Below, in pieces: positions 58,177 to 64,000 of a stretch of 64,000 nt of DNA; the stretch's first letter is position 1, and every line of letters begins with the position of its first letter. Made by a program: the position numbers and the translations under genes. The DNA comes from Floccularia luteovirens (Eukaryota > Basidiomycota > Agaricomycetes > Agaricales > Squamanitaceae): contig VSJF01000005.1 of the NCBI GenBank assembly GCA_009739215.1, forward strand, positions 1,984,001 to 2,048,000. Reading direction: 5' to 3'. The notes beneath the pieces are model-generated. The model was not told the origin of the DNA. It was given only the letters and a program-made list of their open reading frames with translations, and did not search any database.

Positions 58177-59445
58177 CTATGCTCTGGTAGTTGAATTATT
58201 ATCTGAGTCGTCGTCCTCGACGGTATCATCGTCATCCTCAAGATCTCCACCAGTACCATCAGTTTTCAAACCCCTTCTCCTGCTATGGATTGTACGCTCA
58301 TGTCGAGACCAATTTATAAATGAGGTTCTCATTCCAGCCCAATCCTTGCGATGGTATGCTTGTAAAATGTGGCTTTTACTCTCTCCATGAACACCCGAGA
58401 CGTCGAGAGCGTCTTGGATGGTCCACCCAGAAGGAGAAGTACCGAAGCATGGGTAATTAATCATGATAAATGCTTTATCCAATTGCGATAGTCTCGTGTT
58501 CCACTTGATCTCTATACGTTGTTTGTTCAACGTACTCGACATCGAGTATCTTTTGTATTCAGCAGACTAAGGTGTCAGTAAGAATGAAAATATTAGATAT
58601 TGGAGAAACTGACAGCATAATTGACTTGAAATCAAATGCGGAGAAACTGCTGGTTAATTCGACTTTCAGCGGGTTTAGGACGTTATGGCGAATCTTCTCT
58701 TCAGACCACCCATTGGTTCTTTGGAAGTCTTTAATCACAGCTGTATATTTGTTATTATGATGTCAGGTAGGAAATTCAACAATTCGTGCCTGCTTCATCC
58801 AAGGTAATCTTCTCGCTACGCCGGGGGGATTGATGTTCGTGCTCCATACCAAGTGTATGGCCAAATTCATGAAGAATTGCACGCCGGTCTCCATCCCTAA
58901 TTCCCTCAGAGCTTTTAACGCTGGCAAGATTCATGGTGGGACCTGTGGTGTGTCTCGTAACACCCTGCCCAACATAGGACCAATTTCCATCCTTTGGATC
59001 AAAACCAATGCGAACCATAGCATGAGGTCCATGCACAAATTCTAACTTGAGATTAGCATAACGCTCCCATAATTGCACTATTGTTTTGACTTTCGCTTGC
59101 TGAATGGCCGTCCCCGCGTGTGGCTGGACAAATGTGCAAGTTATAGTCTATGGCAGCCAATAATAGATCACTGCAATCAGCTTATTTTGCAAATTTGATG
59201 AGAAGCCTTACGGATCCGTTGGGCCATAACTTATGGATTTCCGTCATGACTGCACGCATAACTTGGGCTCCGCCTGGGGTGGTAACTTCTTGAACGGTTA
59301 CTCCACCAGGTGCAGTGCAAACATTCTCGACTATAGCTGGTAATTCTTCGTTACTATCTGCATTAAGTCTTGTGGGCGGAATTGCTGGAAGAGGTTGCTC
59401 AGACTCCTGGATGGGAGAGCTGTTATCGTTTTCCTGTGAAGGCAT
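58177..59445 (-). CDS. HExxH zinc metalloprotease, cluster member MP4
   Basis: Exons 59212-59445, 58790-59147, 58614-58740 and 58177-58549. Starts MPSQENDNSSPIQESEQPLP. The core has VMRAVMTEIHKLWPNGS-TIT, WERYANLKLEFVHGPHAMVR, the zinc site HEFGHTLGMEHEHQSPRRSE, and Met-turn DFKSIMLYSMS. The module is LSQLDKAFIMINYPCFGT, GWTIQDALDVSGVHGESKSH, then an acidic tail (DLEDDDDTVEDDDSDN). The exon 2 donor appears to be GC (GCAG^GCACGA), which gives exactly the 358-nt exon of MP3. The canonical alternative GTTGAA nine bases later also keeps frame and adds three residues. No signal peptide. Confidence 0.82.
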
Positions 59446-59481
59446 TGTTGGATGAGTGGTTAAATTCTAACCTCAACGCTC

Positions 59482-59490
59482 AAATTTATA
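59482..59490 (-). promoter_or_regulatory. Probable TATA box of MP4
   Basis: The minus strand reads TATAAATTT about 40 nt upstream of the ATG at 59445. Confidence 0.45.
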
Positions 59491-60223
59491 TTATTGCTGG
59501 CACAACATCTTTTCTTAGTCCTGTAGGTTTCAGGGAATGAGGGGATCCAAACGTTAGTGTATAAAAAATTTAAATCGGCAGAGGGGAATCAAAAGTTGAA
59601 GTTTATAGCGATAAAAGCTTGAAAAGTGGGTCTGCTTGTAATTTATTGGGCTTACCCCTTTTCTAAGAAATGCAGCAAGTGTCTACATGTCCTCATCTGT
59701 GCCGTTAGCTAGAGGTTTAATCAGCTCGCTGATGCATAAGACTATAACGGTCACTACAATGCTCCGCTAATTTTGGTATCCACATATCCTGAAATGAACG
59801 TTTTTTTCCAAAAATACCTGCACACTCACCTGCTCCTATCTTATAATATCAACCAAGGAACGCTGCCATGTGCCGCTTCCTCAGATCAGTTTTAGGGGGT
59901 GACATGGAGGAGAACTCGGACCGGAACAAATTTCTTTCCGTAGTTGTCCTTGTTATCCAATGTTTTACCGTGATAAGATATCCTTTATCACGCTTAAACT
60001 ATTGGATCGTGAAGTTAGGCAACAATCAATTCCCGTCTTATATACTTTCAACATCCTTCGAACATTTATCGAATTTATAGTAGATGTTTACAAAAGAATT
60101 TCTAAAAGTCATTTACTCTTCAAAAATCAGCTTAGTTTTGATAGTATACAACATAGTCGTCAAAGGACGGACAATCATTCAAAACCATAAAATGCCATAC
60201 AATGAGCATATATTTCATACCCA
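59491..60223. other. Intergenic, no gene recognised
   Basis: About 730 nt upstream of MP4 and downstream of the transporter gene. Plus-strand frames here lack recognisable features. Confidence 0.45.
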
Positions 60224-62905
60224 TCAAAGGGTGTATCTGAAGTCGGGTGCTCTGTCACCCATTTCGCGTAACTGTTGGTTGGTGTATTTATTCTTTTCGC
60301 CCCTCTCCAGTGCCTCCTTTGCCATTGCATCTCTTTTGTTGTTGATACGAGTGTATGCAATGACTGCGATGGGAAGGCAAATAAATCCAATCCCAACAAA
60401 CATCAGCTCCATGGCATCTGTGGTCACATGTATTTAATCTCTTAAAATTTAAAAAAAATTCCATTGTACTTACGACCAATTACGAAGCGTGGCGAGTCGC
60501 GTGCTCGGTAGATATTGCAAGCGATAGCACCGCTAAAGTTGCCGATGCCAATGTGGAGTGCCATTCCTATCCCACGCTTGTATTGACCGGCTAAGTTATT
60601 TCCCAACCTTCAGGCAAGATGGAATTTGTTTCTACCCCTTAGCATCAAAGGAATTGAGAACTTACCATGCCACAACACCAGGGAATGCTGCATAGCTCCC
60701 GCCAACACAGAAGAACGTCCCAAAATACTTCACGCCGGAGGGTACTTCCGAAATATTAATTGCGAAGCCGATTAAACACATAAATAGGCCAGCCAAAATA
60801 AATGGTGACCGCATTTTGAGTTTGTCAGAGAAATAGGCGAAAACATACAGGACAATAGCTGGAAAAACATAAGCACTTGGGCTGAGATAGATGATGAAGA
60901 GAAAACATACTTGCGAAAACGTATGGCGGCACGGATAGAAGCTGACTAATGGCTGGAGTGTGTCCGAAGCTGAAAAAAAAGAACCGGTTCAAGTCAATCA
61001 TCTACCTAGATAGTGGGACAATTATGACTTACGTAGCGATAATTGTTCTATTAGCATAATAATATCAGTATGATACATCAGAAGGATGCGTGGAAGAAAT
61101 ACTAACGGCAAGAAGAGCGTGATACCATACACTACAAGCACTGCTCAGCTCCACCATAACATTAACGATAGAGATAGGACTTACAAGGCGCAATAAGTGA
61201 CATATAGATCAGTATATGCAGCCAAACCTTGAAGGATATTAGAAAATTTGCAACGTAAAGAGGAAGATACAGTCGCACCTGCCAGTCACTTAATGCTGCC
61301 CAAAGATGCCTTGCCTCAAAGTGTTCCTCTTCTCCCACAGACGAGTTATCGTATTCTATAGCGTACAAATTAACCAAATGCTACCAATGTTAAAGGACTT
61401 TCCTTACTCTTTTTCCAAACAACGAAAGAGCGTTCTTCAGGAGTGAGGAATTTCGCAGATACTGGGAAGTCGACCAGAACTACGAAATATAACAGGATTA
61501 CCAAAGATAGCATTAATATCATATCTTGCACCACTTACTGAACAATGCCACACAGCCTACTAATACGGTTGCAATTCCTTCGAGTATCTTAAAGGTATTA
61601 ATAATTAGAAAAAATGGAATCTAAAATTGAGTTCGACATACGAAAATCCATGACCAACCCAGCAGACCTTCGGTACCACTCATAAAGCTGATGCCGTAGG
61701 CTAAAAGACCTGAAAACGCTCCAGCGAGAGATGCGGCTCCGAAGAACATCCCAATACGGAATTGTAGCATGTGCCGAGGGTACCATAACGTCAGGCTAGT
61801 TGTATTATGATCAGATGGAATAACTCCCAGAGATGCTAAGCTGAAATGTGGCTCTCACTAGTAGACAACGCCGGGGAATAAACCAGCTTCCGCTACTCCA
61901 AGGCATACGCGAACACCAACCAGTTGAGGGTAACTACAGATTGTTTACCAAATTAGATATGTGCGTGGGAGAAGAGGTGCTCCAAGTAATTTACGTCTTA
62001 ACCAATCCCATGAGCGTCCTGGACAAAAGTATATTTAGCTGATCTCTACCATAGAGAAAAGTATAGCTGGTTTACGAACATCACTACTCCCCATGCTATC
62101 TGTAATATGAATGCAACGATAAAGTGATAATTAGTCATCTATAAATTGAAAGCTTGATAATGCTTACCGTAATTCCAGGTAACCACCTATATTCAGAAGA
62201 AGCGGTTATAAACAAACCAACTGTGCGAATATCGTAATCCTAGAATACATACCTGGACGGCCTAAACTTCTTGAGAAGAAGACTTCAAATAAAGATTAAA
62301 ATAGAGTACAATCAGCTAACGTTAACTCGTTAAATACTTACTTCGCTGGACATTCAAATATGCAATACGGCTGAGGTGAACTTTAACTTCGCAATGGTGA
62401 CATGAAAATTACAAATATCCTCACAATAAAATACATGGTCTGACATTCGCAACATAAGTCTTCTACGGATAAAAGATGTACGGGGAAAACGTACCAAAGC
62501 AATATTGTATTGATTTCCTGTCAAGTGAAGTTGGCTCTGTAAACCCTGCAGTCTTGCATTTCCTTAGGCTAACGTTTAATTGATATTTAATCGATCGAAA
62601 CGATGGTACTACCAATATTTCCTTTGAAAGATTGACATAATGAGTACCTGAATGGAGGCCCAAAAGAATCATATATACTCACCTCGATCCATGAACGATA
62701 ATAAATACATCACTCCCAAGATTGGCATAAGCCTTAGGTCGATCTTTCTCCATAGTACTTTCTGCTGCGCTTCTGTCAATTCGGGTGGTGGTGGTAGAGT
62801 CGATTCACCGCCAAAGTCGACATCGTCAGAGCGATAATCGTCCGAGTTCCGATGCTCCTTTTCGGAGGGGACTGAAGATGCTGAAACCTCCTTTTCGTTT
62901 GACAT
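60224..62905 (-). CDS. MFS transporter, anion:cation symporter (Dal5/allantoate permease-like)
   Basis: Many-exon gene. The first exons are 62683-62905, 62495-62562 and a 15-nt micro-exon 62425-62439 (TMYFI). The acidic N-terminus is followed by the family signature WRKIDLRLMPILGVMYLLSF-MDRGN and QGLQSQLHLTGNQYNIAL. Next come PYCIFECPAN-LLLKKFRPSR-WLPG, VRVCLGVAEAGLFPGVVYY, LTLWYPRHMLQFRIGMFFGA and LLGWSWIFILEGIATVLVG. The cytosolic loop has FLTPEERSFVVWKK and LWAALSDWQ. The second half has FGHTPAISQLLSVPPYVFAS, LGNNLAGQYKRGIGMALHIG and YRARDSPRFVIG. The C-terminus MGDRAPDFRYTL (stop at 60224) is the family's usual end. About twelve membrane helices are expected, importing organic anions such as allantoate, nicotinate or pantothenate; the substrate is unknown. 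No break was found. Confidence 0.88.
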
Positions 62906-64000
62906 GAAAGAAGAAATTGGGGGTAGGATCAATAATGCAATACAACCATGTGCAGCATAAGTAGGCGCGGATATATGTCATATGGAGTAGCCGGCACCCC
63001 GCCGAATATAGCGGCTGGCATGTGGGGAAGACTGCGGGGTAAAGAGCCTATAAGAGATGATCCATTTTTGAGTTTATAATTATGCCCTGAGTCCATTGAG
63101 CAAGTTGCGGCGCCTTTTTGATAACAACAGAGTTTGCAATCGGAGATGCACACGGAGTATACGTCAAGTGAAGATTGTTATGACAGTCCGTGGGTGAGAG
63201 TCACCCCAAGGGGATATAGAGGGCTTGAAAGTGGGCCATGGTTTTTACCAAATCACCGAAATTGGGGGTGAGGTTATGGTTACACGAATGGTGGCGCTTC
63301 ACGCGATGAATTAACATCTTCAGAGGCAAGATACCAGCGTAAAAGATTGACACATCGAAGGACTTCGATATATCAGGTCGCATCAAAATCCGAGGAAATG
63401 TTGGTCAATGGTCTCTAGATGTAAAATCAAAGGCACGTACCACCATTGCAACTTCTTCGACGAGCAAGCACGAATTCCCTAACATTTCCCCAGATAATTG
63501 ATTGTTCATAAACGGAAATATGGGGGCTATGCTCCCTTTGGTTACATTCCGCTGGCTAAATTTATTGCGCAGAATTAGACTGAGTTTTCCTTTCGGGTAA
63601 AGTGCGCTGGGATAAGCCACAGCGGACCGTCTGATAGCTTACATACGCTTGTAGTATGTACGTATATGGCACCTGACCTGGAGAGTGGCTTATGGAAAGG
63701 AACAAAATTAGATTCATGATCAGGCCTTAATGAATATGATTGATTGAACTGGTCACCTGTGATGGCTGCCAGGACCTTCAAGTACGTAGAGCCGGTATGA
63801 ATCTGCATGGTGTGGTGACTTTTATTGGACGCCATAAGGCGTTTTCTCATGGACGTGCGCATGTGGTAGGATATGCCAAGGCGAAGGCAGTGGCACAAAT
63901 GGGTTTGGAATCTACTGTTTGATCCGACAAGGTGTATTTGAATGTTTCAATTCTATCGACAGCGAAGGACATTGTCATAAATTTGCCATCAAATGTTACC
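62906..64000. other. Right-edge region, possible partial minus-strand gene
   Basis: 62906-63850 shows no supported gene. At the edge the minus strand is open from 64000 to about 63855 with coding-like composition (VTFDGKFMTMSFAVDRIETF, then ATAFALAYPTTCARP and a stop). It may be the end of a gene lying outside the window. I do not recognise it. Confidence 0.25.

Noticed and set aside
1..64000. CRISPR arrays, LTR or terminal-inverted-repeat transposons, prophage or bacterial operons
   Set aside because: None seen. Genes are intron-rich and monocistronic, and repeats found are tandem gene copies, short palindromes and simple repeats.

Overview
This is a 64 kb window of nuclear DNA from a filamentous basidiomycete, most likely an Agaricomycete. 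The evidence is the high gene density, the many introns of about 45-60 nt with GT(A/G)(A/C)GT donors and YAG acceptors, several micro-exons, and the gene content: a CFEM GPI-anchored protein, a small basidiomycete-type metallothionein, and families of F-box and secreted hydrolase genes. Nothing bacterial, no CRISPR array, no LTR retroelement and no intact transposase was seen. Exon-intron models were built by hand from splice signals, reading frame and comparison of paralogues inside the window.

Layout. 0-10 kb: a degenerate tRNA-Ala-like gene, ribosome-biogenesis factor NOP53, a long disrupted metalloprotease locus with an unrecognised C-terminal extension, a CFEM protein and ribosomal protein L31. 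10.7-25.3 kb: four tandem copies of a type-B carboxylesterase gene, each with the same duplicated promoter. The first copy is a pseudogene and the other three are intact. 25.9-41.5 kb: a minus-strand block with an SNG1/DUF3533 membrane protein, a 1517-residue PH-domain protein, the translocon subunit Sec61 alpha, a NIMA-family kinase and a secreted pepsin-like aspartic protease. 42.1-51.5 kb: a candidate structured RNA, an F-box protein, a metallothionein, a frame-disrupted F-box gene and ribosomal stalk protein P1. 52.6-59.4 kb: a minus-strand cluster of three intact HExxH zinc metalloproteases and two decayed relics of the same family. 60.2-62.9 kb: an MFS anion/allantoate-type transporter.

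Conserved housekeeping genes (NOP53, RPL31, SEC61, NIMA kinase, RPP1) are interleaved with expanding or decaying accessory families (esterases, metalloproteases, F-box genes). The accessory families carry nearly all the broken frames. The most unusual items are the metalloprotease family with its own conserved module after the Met-turn, the chimeric first member with a roughly 850-residue extension, a dispersed imperfect palindrome in four diverged copies, and a three-hairpin segment at 42.15-42.26 kb.
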